DNA from: Lycocorax pyrrhopterus obiensis
Taxonomy: Eukaryota; Chordata; Aves; Passeriformes; Paradisaeidae
NCBI GenBank assembly: GCA_014706295.1
Contig: JACSVZ010000004.1
Coordinates: 91,850,547-91,914,546 of the forward strand
Direction: 5' to 3'
DNA: 64,000 nucleotides
The position numbers were made by a program, and so were the translations under genes. The notes beneath the pieces were generated by a model. It saw only the letters and a program-made list of their open reading frames with translations. It did not search any database and was not told the origin of the DNA. Numbering within the stretch: the stretch's first letter is position 1; each line of letters begins with the position of its first letter. Below are positions 29,201 through 41,129 of this stretch, in pieces.

Positions 29201-30685
29201 CTACAAGGGTAAGAGGGAACAAAGAGCATGTATCCAGGATAACTCACACTCTGTATAAAGCGAATTGAGATTTAAAGCAGCATTTTAGAGCAGGGCAGAA
29301 TAATGGCCCAGGAAGTAAACAGAAATATGCAAGTGGACCCTGCAGTGTGGAGAAGGAAACCATCAGTATCAAAGTCATGCTCCTCCTGGTAAAATACTGA
29401 GAGTGCTGTAATGCCCCCAGCCACCCTGGCCTGAAACCAACAACCAGGGAATGTGAGGTGGTTTAACAGTAGAGCAAGATGAATCCCGAGGGAAACAATT
29501 TTAATTGCTTTCTTATTATTAGGTCTTCTCCTTTAGGGGAATTATCTTACTAATTTCTTTTTTCTTTTCCTTTCCTTTCCTTTCTCTTAAATCAGGTCTT
29601 GACTAATAATATTTCTTTGCTTTGACTGTGGAGTTTTCTCAACACTTAGCAATAAATTCCAGGCTTTGCGTATAATGTGGGTTTTCTTTTATCTTTAGCA
29701 GCATTTTGAATACATTAAAGGAAAAACGAACTTTGTGGTCTCGGGGCTGAATGGATCCAGTTACAAATGCAGCAAACACCAGAAAAAAACCCTTCACTGT
29801 TCCACAGGTAAGATTTGAAAAGGAGTTTTCTAGCAAAACAAAAGTTTTATGCCATCACTTGAGAAAAAGTCTGTAACTGAGCTCTTAGCTAATCTAAAAC
29901 TTAACTAGTTAAAAAAAAATAGTGATGCCCATGTTGCCCCCAAAACCTCCACCAAACAAACCTGAGACAAGCCAAAACTGTCTGGTCAGAGCTCATTAAT
30001 TCTGTATTTTGGGGGAGAAGTGACAGCAGCAATATATGTGTAGTTATATTTATCCTTATATAACTGAAGTAGTAAATAATGTTCTTACATTTGAAATAAC
30101 TCACAGTGACAAAGATGTAGGCCACGACTCTCCTCACGTACTTGTATGTGTCAATCAGATGTCAGGCTATTTAAAAGAGTGAAGTTACACCTGTGCAAGC
30201 TCACTATAATTGCAAGGAGGTAGCATTTCCAAGGTTATGGTGGTGGAAGGATGTTATGTGAAAATGACACAATTAATTTTCTCCCCTTCTCTCTGGTACA
30301 GCTGAGGGAAAGGTGGTGACAGCTCAGAGGTGGGAGAAGATGGGACAAGGGGAGGGAGGAGGAATGGCCAAATGTCCATCAGCTGGCGACTCTGCTGTCA
30401 GGCAGCAACGTTTGTGCTGGAGTAGCACAAATAAATGGGCAAAGTCGAGGGAGCAGGATTTGAAGGCCGTGTTGGGAAGAACGTGGTAAAGCACATTGTT
30501 TAAGTAACCCAATTAAGAGGGCAGAAGTTGTTCCTGGATTTTTGTGACAGATGTCTGGCAGCTAGGAAAGGTCTAGGCCAAAATGGACAGCTGGCTGAAT
30601 CCAAGCACTTGTCTAAATAGACAGCAGGGGTACCCAGACAAACACACAGGCTGTTCTAATGTATTTTGAAAACACTCTTTGAAAG
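26201..30685. other. Unique AT-rich non-coding sequence
   Basis: No gene recognised. The DNA is strongly AT-rich from 27100 to 28400, with many A-runs. A slightly GC-richer patch (about 29010-29470) has no identifiable origin. Confidence 0.55.
29561..29587 (+). repeat. (TTTCC)n microsatellite
   Basis: About four to five tandem copies of a TTTCC-type pentamer (TTTTCCTTTCCTTTCCTTTC), with further pyrimidine sequence on either side. A candidate length-polymorphic locus. Confidence 0.8.
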
Positions 30686-30832
30686 TGTTAAAGGCAGTGT
30701 TCAAGGCCAGGTTGAATGGGACCCTGACCAACCTGATCTAACACATGGTCTCCCTACCTATGGCAGCAGGAGTTGGAGCTAGATGGTCTTTCAGGTAGGT
30801 CCCTTTCAAACCAAACCATTCTATGATTCTGT
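30686..30832 (+). mobile_element. CR1 LINE, 3' end
   Basis: A 5'-truncated CR1 tail on the plus strand: GTTCAAGGCCAGGTTGAATGG, a CAACCTGATCTAAC segment, GGAGTTGGAGCTAGATGG, a TCCCTTTCAAACC segment, and the terminal ATTCTATGATTCTG. Heavy 5' truncation is typical of CR1. The 143-codon minus-strand frame at 30754-31185 runs antisense into this copy, which argues against it being a gene. Confidence 0.92.
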
Positions 30833-33800
30833 ACAAGCAATCCAGCCCAGTTTCCTGGAGAGAGAGAGAGTCTTGGCTTCTTCCAGCGTGTCCTGCTGTG
30901 GCCCAGTGACTGCAGCAGCCGCAGCCAGAGCCCGAGCTGTGAGGAAAGGCTCCATCTCTGCATGTTATTTTGTATTTTTAAGACAGAAATTAATCTTTTT
31001 GAAAAACACCGGGTCAGATCCACATCCCAGCTGAAGGTACTGTATTTTGGTGAGGGTGCAATGGCGGTCTGTGCTCTCCAGAGAAAATGTTTTGCAATGA
31101 GGCAGCGAAAAGGGCAATAAAGCATCAGTAAAATAGTCAGAAGGGCTGGGATTCCCCCCTGAGGTGCCACAGAAGTGGGGTCCATCCTCTAATCATTTTT
31201 CATGCCAGTGTTTGCCTGAAGAAGTTAACAAATTTAAGAGTAGGAAAGCTAGGGTGGGCTAAAGTAAATCAATAAAATCATGTTCCAATCACAGACATTT
31301 CCATACAGCCTAAGCAAAAGCTGAGGTACTCAAGCCTTTGACTACAATTTCTTATCTTGAACAATCATTATAGAAAAAATAATGCAGGAGAATGATTCTA
31401 TATTGTATCTTTAATTAAACTGTGATTTAAACTATAAGATGAGACTAATTTTGCAATGACTTATATTTGAAATTTGAATAATTCTGATGAAGCCATTTTT
31501 AAAAGTGTAAGTTTTGAAAAGATAAATATTTTTATTCTTCTAAGAATACTTTTTTCCCAGTAACCAAAAGGAACTTTGACCTTCTTTAACTTTTCCCATT
31601 TTCTGAGATGCTGAAAAAGCATTGATATAATCTTTTTTCAGTCATTTCAGACAGAGAGGTGGATAAACAGAAAGTGGGAATTGCTTCTACCAAAATGAGA
31701 CAAGCATCTTTGCAGAAAAAATACTAATTTAGTCAAATAATTGGATAAATCAAAATTCACATTCCTTTGAAAATCTGTTGTGTTGAAAGCTTTGAGGGAG
31801 TATTTAAAATTTATTTAATGAAGACTGAATTGCATTATTTATGCTCACTACCCGGCCATACCAATTACTATTTTAATCTATAGTTTACATCTGATTGCTT
31901 TGAGTACAAACTTAACACTGGGAGAAACTTACCCATTATCTTCTTCTAAGTAGTTCAATAATTGAGCCTAATTTTTAATGAATTAGTACCTCAGAGATTC
32001 TCTTTCATACTTCTTTTTGCCCCTCCAGCTTTTATTAAAGTACTTTTTCCAGCTTGCTTAGTTTGCTTAAAATACAAAATATTACAGGAAGCCACACAGC
32101 AAAAAATGCTATATGGGTAAAATGCTGTAAAATTACATGATGAATGCTTATTTTAGTTCAATTCCCATGGGAACAAGGCGCACAGAAATTGATAACCAGC
32201 ACACTTTATATGCTCTCTAACAAGTCAAAAAGAAAGCAAGCTCCTACTTATTGTAACAGAAGTAGAAGCAGACTTATCGTAGGCACACCTGTTTTATTTT
32301 CCTTTTACTACTGAAATTGCTGTACATGGAGTTCCTGACTGATTAGAAGAGAATCCATAAGGGTTTCAAGGAAACTGGGTAGAAATATTGAAAAAAAATC
32401 CTTTACTTCTTACAAAATTTATATTTTTGCTAAAAACATATTGCCTAACTTGAATAAATAGTGCATTCTTTCAAACAACAACTTCTTATGGACTGATCTG
32501 AAATCCTTTACAGTTGCAAGTGAGGATTGCACATATGGGTATCACACAGCTGTGAAACATGCAATATATTTCCAGGCAATTTTAGGTGCTAATTTTTTTA
32601 CAAGTTAAATTTCAGGGATATATTTAAATTTGTGCATTTATGCAAATTCAGATTTTTAATCCAAAGCAGCCATCTTAAAGAAACCTAGAAACCAATGTCT
32701 GAACTCTGCTCTGGTAAGTGCACATTCTGTTTTACATTCATGTTGGGGTGGCAGAACTTGATCCCTCATACAGTGCCAGAGTGACAGAGACTTTTGGCAA
32801 TAAAAAGAAAATATCCTTCTCTTTTAAAAAGCTGTCTGATGATTACACAAGGATTCAAGAATATATAAAGAAAATCCCATGAATTCTATGTGTGTTCTAT
32901 TTCAAAATTATCCTTATGCTTGCAGCTTTCTGTTTCAAAATAAAGAAGATTTAGACTTACATGTCTAACGTTCATTATACTTAGGTATAAATGCACATTT
33001 ATATGGATCTATTGGTCCACTAGTTGAGTAATGCATTGGTAAGTTCCTATTTTCGGTACAATTACTGGAAAGGAAAATTTATCAGTAATCAGATACTCTT
33101 AGCTTGTGCTGCGTAAGAGAAGTTTTCAACTGGATAGGAAGAGATAATCTTTAGCAACCATAGGATTAGGACTGAAGTAAATGCACTCTCTGCCTTTGTA
33201 AGTGCAACCGTACCTGGCACACTGTTTCCCTGCAGAAATGAGGGCAGTCAAGAACACACTGAGTCTTAAGCTTTCTGGACTGCTGTTTTCCTTCTCAGGC
33301 AGGAATTTCATTGCTTTTAGGCATAGATGTAGCCCTGACCTGCCTGCCCTGCTGTTCTCTGGTAGCATGAGAAACAATTTTCTTGCACCTCCAGAGTGTC
33401 ATTCACTATCAGTGATTCATGTGCCTGACATGCATTTGGATTGAACCCAGACAGACAGATGATAGTGGGTAAAGAATAAGGGATCAGGACAATTTATTTG
33501 AAAGTTGATATATTTAAATCATGCATCTACAAGTCAAGGTTTGTGGCTGGACTGCAATGGCCAGTTCCAGTGGACACTGTAAAATGGGTGCTGAAAAAGG
33601 AAGAGTTACAGTATGAGCCAAATTCTGAGAAAATTTTATTTCCTGTGACTTCTCTTTTGAATAAAAAAAGGCTAGTAAAATGTATAAAAGTATTTGACAA
33701 CTGAATATTTTCCAATACTATGGTAAAAAAATCAGATGTTCCTTGACTGTCTCTAACATAAGAGCCTTAAAAATCATCTCATAGGAAAAGAGTTAGTAGA

Positions 33801-34458
33801 AAACAACAATCAGTTTGACCTGTTCTGTACAAGCTGCAAAGAAGGATCACCGTTATTATTACAAAAGACACCTCCTTTCAACTCTTGAATCTAAATAATA
33901 TGCAGACTACATAACAGCAAAAAGCCTAATTACCTTTATGAGGACTCTTTTAAGACAAAGGAAAAAAATATTAACCTTCTACAAAACTCTTGTCTTCATA
34001 CCAAGTATTTTATTTTTTCTTGGTAACTAATTAACCAAAACTACCATGTTGTCAAATGCACTGTATGTAGTGTTTAGATATACCAACACCAAAAAAGGGA
34101 CAAAATACAAAGAAGTATAATTAGGAATTTTCAAATTTCAGTAATCCGCATGATCTCTATGCTTGTTGTATAAAGGAAAAATAAAATTAGCTTCCACTTA
34201 ATCATGTGAAAAATGAATATCAAAGAAATAAATGAAATTATTATTTGTGTTTTGTTTCATTGGTCCATCACTCAAAGTAGTAGAAACTGATTGATAATCT
34301 CTGATTTACCTGTATAGGTTATGTAACAGACATTAAGGAATTTGTGAAGCATGCATATAGACCACTTCAGCTTAAGAGAAAAATTTACTGTAAAAGATCT
34401 TCAGTGTAAGCTAAGTTGATAGAGATAAATCAGCCATCAGGAAACCAGTAAGTCCTGA

Positions 34459-34737
34459 TTAACCTTCAGCAGGAATCAGAGGGGAAGCTGCTTGTCTAAG
34501 TTACTGAGTAATCATAGCTGTAAAAGGTTAGATGGTCCAGTTGCTTTTAATCAGTGCTCTAAATCTGCTTCTGAGGACCTGATTAGTGAACATGTTCCTT
34601 TGCCCAAGACTTTAACCAAAGCCTTTGGAAACTCTTGCAATAAGGAGACAGTTAATCAATTAGAAAGGGCAAAGAATGATCAAAGCAAGAAAAGAAAGTC
34701 AATAATGGAGCAAATATCACAATTCATTTCACAATAG
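34459..34737 (+). other. Unidentified open frame, possible terminal exon
   Basis: An open frame of 92 codons follows a stop at 34456 and ends at TAG 34735. It encodes a hydrophilic, Ser/Lys-rich protein with a basic cluster (KNDQSKKRKS) about 13 residues before the C-terminus. A CCTTCAG acceptor-like site lies at 34463-34469. There is no ATG near the start of the frame, so if real it would be a downstream exon. I do not recognise a family. The composition looks more protein-like than most frames in the window, but the length is well within chance expectation, and no poly(A) signal was seen close by. Confidence 0.15.
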
Positions 34738-35652
34738 CAATGCCAGTAGATAGCTGTTTTAATATTAATTGTATCAGAAAAGTGTTCCCGGTAGAGCCAG
34801 GGAATATTTAGCCTATTGAACATTCAGGAGAACATTTTTCATTTTATGAAAGGCATTATAGATTGGAGTAACCTTTAATATAAGGTAGTTGCATCTGATA
34901 AACTAAATAATTTCTTTAATCCTGCTTCTTATGTATTTACAGCCTTAAATTTTAACACTTTGAAGTACTTTTGAGGATCACCTGGAAAGCAAGGAATTCC
35001 CAAGTCCCAGTATCTGCATGATTAATAGTTGGCATTAAAAAAACTCAATCCAACCTTTTTAAGTTTCTAGAACCCAAGAATTAAGCTTTAAAATTTAAAA
35101 ATAGATGTAAATGCATTGGTAAAATACTTTTTAAGAGCTTTGGTATTTTTTCATGGCAGGGTGTTTAATGTTGACCATTCAATGCTGATTTGCATGGCAA
35201 AGCAATGTTATCACTAACAAAAGTGAAGAGCTCAAATCCATGCATAGACCAGAGCCTTCCTGTTCTACTCATTGAGTTTTATTTCCATTAGGTATTGTTT
35301 ATTTTGCAAACAAATTGTATTTATTTTGTGTTATTTTAGCACTGTAGAGTAACTGTAATTCTATAACTTGTCAAAAAAATATATTTTCATTCTTGAAAAC
35401 CAAACTTTACTGTGTATTTGGGATGTTTTTTAGCATTATTATTATTGTTCTAGGATATTTTAAGCAATAGGAAATAGGAATAAGGATTATTTAGTTGCAT
35501 ATTCTCAACTGTTTGTACTTCTCCTGGCTTGAGATACTAAAACATAACTTTGTTTCCTTGGTGTCAGTGCAGGAGCATGGAGTGAATATGGGAAAGATAA
35601 TACTTAGCTTTATAGTTTGTGTTTTAAAACAGTGACTAGTGGTTTTGATGAC

Positions 35653-35684
35653 AGTAACCATTTGTGAAGTAACCATTTGTGAAG
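35653..35684 (+). repeat. Perfect 15-bp tandem duplication
   Basis: AGTAACCATTTGTGA occurs twice head to tail (35653-35667 and 35668-35682), plus two bases of a third copy. The absence of any mismatch suggests a recent slippage or duplication event. Confidence 0.9.
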
Positions 35685-36380
35685 GTAAAACATCACAAGA
35701 AGGTCTGGCTTCAAAGGAATGTGTTCAGATCTTTCAGGAGATTTCCATTATGTGTCTCAAACTATAAACTTGGAAGTAAAGAAAACTGAATCATCAGCCA
35801 ATTCTCAAAGTCTTTGTGCAAATGGTTAAGTTTTTCAAAACTGCCAAAATTACTTTGGAGCCCAACTCAACTCATGATATCAAAAGCATTTAAGTCAGTT
35901 TGAACTCTATCAAACCTTCCCATCTATAATATTGTATTTCTCTATTACTGCTAGGGCAGCCCAGGATAGAAATCTTTGTCTCTATACATACAGAATTGTT
36001 TTATCTGCCATGCCTGTTCATATTAATAAAAGTTGATCTTCTAGCTTTGTTTTTGTGTTGTTTTTTTTTCTAACAACTTCTATTTCCTAACGTTCTTGCC
36101 CACAAACAATTTTTTTTTTAATATGCAGACTTCACTTACTGAATATCACAAGAACTTGCAGTATTTTGATTGGAATGTATGAAACGTTCACTTTGTACTT
36201 ATTTATGAGTTTTGACTAGGAGCAGCATGTTGGACTATTCACTTTTACAAAATGTGGAAACAATGATGAAATATGAATTCTAGGATTTCTGAGGAAAAAT
36301 AAAACTGGGAAGCTGCATTTTTTTTAGTTCCCATTACCAGCTAGAGAAAACAGAGCCTACCTCAAATGTTCACCTTAAAA

Positions 36381-36852
36381 TCATAGAATCATAGAATGGC
36401 TTGGGTTGGAAGGGACCTTAAAGATCATCCAGTTCAAAGCCCTCCACCATGGGCAGGGACACTTTCCACTAGACCAGGTTACTTAGAGACCCATCCAGCC
36501 TGGTCTTGAATACATCCAGGGATGGGGAGTACACAGCTTCTCTAGGCAAACCTGTTTCAGTTATAGTAAAGAATTTCTTCCTAACATCTAATCTAAACCT
36601 GCTCTGCTTCAGCTTGAGACCATTCCCCCTTGAACTAACACTACATGCCCTTGTGAAAAGCCCCTGCAGCCTTTTGGTAAGCCCCCTTCAGGTGCTGGGA
36701 GGCTGCTCTAAGGTTTCCCCAATGTCTTCTTTTCTCCAGGCTGAACAGCCCCAAGTCTCTCAGCCTGTCTTCATGTGAGAGGTGCTCCAGCTCCCTGATC
36801 GTCTTGGTGGCTCTCATCTGGATTCATTCCAACAGGTCAATGACCTTAACAG
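36381..36852 (-). mobile_element. CR1 LINE, 3' end (best preserved copy)
   Basis: Reverse complement of about 470 bp of the CR1 3' region. It opens with TCATAGAATCATAGAATGG (the two terminal octamers read backwards), followed by GGTTGGAAGGGACCTTA, a CCATGGGCAGGGACAC segment, AATTTCTTCCTAACATCTAA, TTTCTCCAGGCTGAACAGCC and GCTCCAGCTCCCTGATCGTC. The match fades near 36852, where the 5' truncation lies. The plus-strand frame at 36506-36778 is a by-product of the repeat. Confidence 0.96.
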
Positions 36853-37162
36853 CTCTATGATCTATAATGTTCTGGAAGGACCTCAGGGACAGTGAGTGAA
36901 AGAAAAGGTGAATATGAAAAGAATTTGAATCTGAACTTGTTGATTTTGCCTTTGAAATTAGATAGGTGCCTTTTGCATTTTGGTGAAATTTTTGTGTATA
37001 TCTAAGGCTCCACGGTATAGTAAAGCTCCATCTTAGCTGTCATGACCAGGACAACCCTGTTGTGGATATTGCTCTAAGAACAGAGAGCTAAAGCATGTTA
37101 CAGCCTTCAGAAGCAGCTTAATGCTTCACTATAAGAAAGAGGGAGCAACCAAAACCCACAAC

Positions 37163-37706
37163 TGTTGGCGAATCCATGTAGTGCAGATAGCTCGGTGTAC
37201 CAGCTAAGTGTGAGCTGCAGACAGCTCTGGAGGGCAGGAGCCCAAGGCAAGAAGGCTGTGAACTAGTGCCAAGCTCTGCAAAACAGAGGGCACGGGGAGC
37301 TGTGCCCAGCCAGGTGACCAGACACTCAGAGACACAGCAGGAGCAGAGGACTCAGCTGTGAGACCCCAGATTTTCACACACTTAGACTGGGAGGGTATAA
37401 AAACTTCGGGGCCTTTGTTCAGTGTCACTTCTCAAGGGTACTCACCTTGAGCTGTCATTTTTGTTATTTCATCATGATTCAATTATTTTAAGGATCAAGA
37501 GATCTGGGACTCTGTCTTTGGGTAATCCAGGGTTGAGCTGGTAAGCAAACCTGGTCTGTCTGTGTGAGAGTGGGGTGTGCAGGGAGTCAAGCAGGGACCT
37601 GTCAGTCACTGGAGTCACCCCCACCAAGGTGCCTCTGCCCCAGCTCAGGTGGTGTGTGACTGCCGGAGTGGCTCCTGGATGGTCAGACAGGAAAGCTTCC
37701 TTAACA
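37163..37706 (+). mobile_element. Probable solo LTR of an endogenous retrovirus
   Basis: The segment starts TGTTGG and ends TTAACA, giving the expected TG...CA termini with a 4-bp inverted repeat (TGTT/AACA). The four bases CAAC flank both sides (37159-37162 and 37707-37710), consistent with a 4-bp target-site duplication. A TATA box lies near the middle (TATAAAAA, 37396-37403). The segment is GC-richer than its surroundings. No AATAAA is visible downstream of the TATA box, and no gag/pol/env or second LTR was seen, so it would be a solo LTR left by recombination. The nearby CACAAC repetition makes the 3' boundary uncertain by a few bases. The family is not identified. Confidence 0.62.
37396..37403 (+). 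promoter_or_regulatory. TATA box of the 37-kb LTR
   Basis: TATAAAAA sits in a GC-rich setting (GGGAGGG before, CTTCGGGG after), 234 bases into the putative LTR. This is a normal place for a U3 promoter, with transcription expected to start about 25-30 bases downstream. Present-day activity is unknown. Confidence 0.5.
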
Positions 37707-39917
37707 CAACCACAACTTGACCTGTCTTACACTCATTATCATTAGAAGTGTTGACCCAGTGCTACTGGAAATATTTGCCAACCTATAAAAATACAGGTTG
37801 TTCATTGCTGACTTCAGTCATTACAAGCCCAAGGCAAAGGCCAGGGAGATGTTGCGTTGCCAGAGATCTTTTGCCCAGCTATATCAAAGTTGCATTTGAA
37901 GATGTATACTCTGTGTTACAGAAATAAAGGTTCTCTACCAAAACACTGGCAAAGTCAGCACATTTTTACAAGTGCATGCTGATTAGTCTGCCTCACTACT
38001 CAATGACTGATGGGGATGACTCACAGTGAAAAGACATTTCTCATCATGTTAAGCACATGCAGAGTTAGGTTTATTCACAATGCAGCATTTGGCTCTGGAT
38101 AGACTGAGCTCTCTTTTCTGCAAAGACCAGTACATTGTGCTGACTTAATCAGGGGTTTAGGAGATCTTCTCATTGTGAAGTGTTTAGTGCATTGTGATTG
38201 CTTGCTGGCCAAAAGAATTAGAGACAATAAATTCATAAGCATGGAAAATTTAATTTGGCTTCAAGTTGTATCAGACAGGAATAGCTCTAATATTAACAAC
38301 TGTTAATACTTTTAATGCTTTAATATGTGCTAAATAAATAATTTTATATTATTGGGAATTAGTGATTTAATATTTCCATCTGAACCACATGTATGTTGGG
38401 AGAAGCTTGGAAAACAAATTTTAATAGTTCCAGTAGGTAGATCAAAAGATAAAGTAATCATTTGCTGAAATAAAAGCAGCAAAATTATTACGTAGGTTAT
38501 TAATAGTTCTATAAATATACCTTACTTTTTAACTGGGAAATGATGCCGAAAAACTTTGTTCACATTCTTTTTAGAGAATCACAAAGGTTCTATTGATGCT
38601 TAAAATAAGTCACCTTTACTACATGAAAGCTGAAATTGGAGCTATACTTTTATGCTTCTGGGGAGATTAAGCTTCTAAGGGACAAAATATTTCAAAATTT
38701 TTTAGCTACCCTGAATACCTAACTTTTAGTGCTGCAAAATAATGTTGAATATGTCAAGAAAAGAGAGAAATATGGACATATTTTGCTATAAGTATTAGTA
38801 CATTTGTTTTTGTCATGCAGTGAGGCTTAACATTTGGTGTTAATTATTTACTGTACTAGGAATTACTCACAGGGTTGTGAGACCTTTGAGAGTTTGTCTG
38901 AATTATCAGCTTTTGTTTACGATGGCATCTTTCCACCAATTTTAATTATTTTTTAAATAGCTTGTGTGTCCTGCTTTGTGGGGTTTTTTTGATGGTAGTG
39001 GGCAGGAATGGCATATAGCAGCTCAGCATTACCATCCTACTGGGTGGGAAATTTGTTGGATTTTGCCTACCAGGAGGTGGACTGTTTTCTGCAAATGACC
39101 GGGAATATTGCCCAGAAAGCTAAGCAGCTTCAGATATTTTATATAACATTTGCTTTTCAGATTAAAATAAAATAAAAAAAAGGTAAAAAATCCTACTTTA
39201 AAATCACCGCAGAAACCTCTTCCAATTGCAGTGGCTGATGTTTCACATGAAGTCTGGGACAGTCTTCTGTCAGGATTAAGCTGAAACCTAGACCAAAACT
39301 AAAGCCCAGATTTTACGCTTCACTGTTACAATCACAAGAGACCCAATCACACATACAACCCCACCAGCCCAAGATACACTGAGGCTGCTCTTCTAACCTT
39401 CGGATGGAACAAGCAGCAGCAGCAAACACTGTGGGGAGCAGTGAGCTCCTGCGCTGTGCTGTGAGACATGGAGGAACGCCCTGGGAGGCAGGCGGTGTCT
39501 GGGACCTGCTCACCTGCTCTTAGCCAGTGAGTACCTGCAGCCGGCACCCTGAGCATCCCACAGCTTGTGTGGCAGTGCCAGTCAGAGGGGCCACTGGTGC
39601 GTGGGTGATGTCTGGCTGATGGGACCACCAGATTCTGGGTGAGTACTGCAGCAGAAGATACACGGGAAGAAACCTGCATAGTCACCAAACTATCACCGGA
39701 TGTCCCTGGGCGCACACCTACGAAAGAAGAGAGTTCTGCTATGTCTGTCACCATGTCCAAAGCATGTACTGAGAACACATTTGATCCAGAGGCCAGTTCA
39801 AGGCACTTTCCTTTTGAAGTGTAGATTTCTCTTCAGAGGCCCAGCAAAGTCACTCTTGGTCACAAAAGGCTGAGCAGAATGACCTAGGTGAGGAATACTT
39901 GGCCATGAGAACACCGG
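37707..39917. other. Spacer with a GC-richer segment at 39.3-39.9 kb
   Basis: From 37717 to 39200 the DNA is ordinary and AT-rich. From about 39310 to 39890 GC content rises, with a few CpGs and open frames on both strands (143 codons on the minus strand at 39347-39778, 61 on the plus strand at 39639-39824) that have no known domain. The segment directly abuts the CR1 at 39918 and may be another unrecognised, eroded repeat. Confidence 0.45.
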
Positions 39918-40290
39918 GGTCATTCAGCCTGGAGAAGGCTCCAAGGAAACCTTATTTTGGGCTTTCAGTACTTAAAGGGGGCCTCCAAGAAAGATAGGGA
40001 CAGACTTTTTAGCAAGGCCTGTAGCAATAGGGGTAACAGTTTTAAACTGAAAGAGGGTTGATTTAGATTCTATGTAGGGATGAACTTTTTTACAATGAGT
40101 GTGGTGAAATGCTGGCATGGGTTGCGCAGAGAGGTGGTGGATGCTGTATCCCTGGAAACATTCCAGGTCAGGCTGGGTGGGCCTCTGAACAACCTGATCT
40201 AGCTGAAGGTGTCCTTCCTCATTCCAGGGGGGGTGAGACTAGATGACCTTTAAAGCTGCCTTTTAACCTAAGCTGTTCTATGATCTATGA
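39918..40290 (+). mobile_element. CR1 LINE, 3' end
   Basis: Plus-strand CR1 with landmarks in order: TTCAGCCTGGAGAAGGCTCC, a CCTCCAAGAAAGATAGGGAC segment, AAACTGAAAGAGGGTTGATT, a TTGCGCAGAGAGGTGGTGGA segment, CCTGGAAACATTCCAGGTCA, CAACCTGATCTAGCTG and GACTAGATGACC, ending CTGTTCTATGATCTATGA. Several small deletions and substitutions show that it is old. Confidence 0.95.
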
Positions 40291-41104
40291 CAATAGGTTT
40301 AATACAAGGATGGCTAAAGGCAAAAGCAGCTAACTTCCTTTAAAGACCTGGAAAAGACGGGTACTGAAAAAACCCCACTGATAAAAAACTTATTTCATTT
40401 CAGTTAGTAACTGTTACCAGTTTCGTACTATTCCACTCTGTAAAAAAAACCTGTCAATAAATCACCAAGTTACTGTCAAACTACATGTGTTTGACAAAGC
40501 ACCTGTTTGTGTTTTTGTTATTACAAACACATATAATATCTGACAGACTGCTCTTGAACACCTGCATTTAATTCAGTGGCATTGTTCATTGACTTTTAAT
40601 TTTATTTTGGACTCATGAAATGTGGACTGGTCATATAATTCGCTCATATTTATCTGGTTGTTAGTTCTGATGAGGACCTAGAATTAAAACAACATGGGCG
40701 ATTTCTATGTATAATCAAGTATTAATATTGAAACAGTTACATCCATCCAAGGCAGAAGGAATGAGAAAACACAGAACTGTCTACATAAAACTTTAGTTGT
40801 TAGGAACATATGAATCAGGTAGACCTGAGGGGTGATGAAATCCAAGTCCCGTCCTGTTGCCAGGAACTCAGTCACACAGTGTTTTTAATAAATGGCTCTT
40901 CTGTTCTTCAGTACATGAGAAGTGAGATCGTGCACCCATTTTCCTGATATAAATTTGTTTGCATCTGATTTTTTTTCACTTTCAAGAACAGAAAACATTC
41001 AATAAACTTACAAGATACAAATGACTACACTGGTCCACACAGATCTCCAGGGTTTGCCAGGATTTTAGAACGATGACTAACATTGCTGCGTTTCTGTTTG
41101 TTTT

Positions 41105-41129
41105 GGGTTTTGGTTTAGGGAGGGGAGGG
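41105..41129 (+). other. Potential G-quadruplex motif
   Basis: Four G-tracts lie at 41105-41107, 41118-41120, 41122-41125 and 41127-41129, separated by loops of 10, 1 and 1 bases. The core is TTTAGGGAGGGGAGGG. A TGTTTGTTTGTTTGGGG tract follows about 6 bases later. The two one-base loops favour folding; the long first loop weakens it. Confidence 0.5.

Larger units (their letters stand above)
30833..36380. other. Mostly unique AT-rich sequence
   Basis: From 30870 to 31190 the DNA is GC-richer, with a few CpGs and no identified origin. From there to 36380 it is ordinary AT-rich DNA apart from the possible exon at 34459 and the short tandem duplication at 35653, both listed separately. No transposon recognised. 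Confidence 0.55.

Noticed and set aside
30754..31185. 143-codon minus-strand frame
   Set aside because: Its first-transcribed or last part overlaps a CR1 tail antisense, there is no domain, and a plus-strand frame overlaps it.
36506..36778. 90-codon plus-strand frame
   Set aside because: It lies wholly within the reverse-complemented CR1 copy.
39347..39778. 143-codon minus-strand frame
   Set aside because: It is in a GC-richer segment where open frames lengthen by chance. Frames are open on both strands and no family is recognised.
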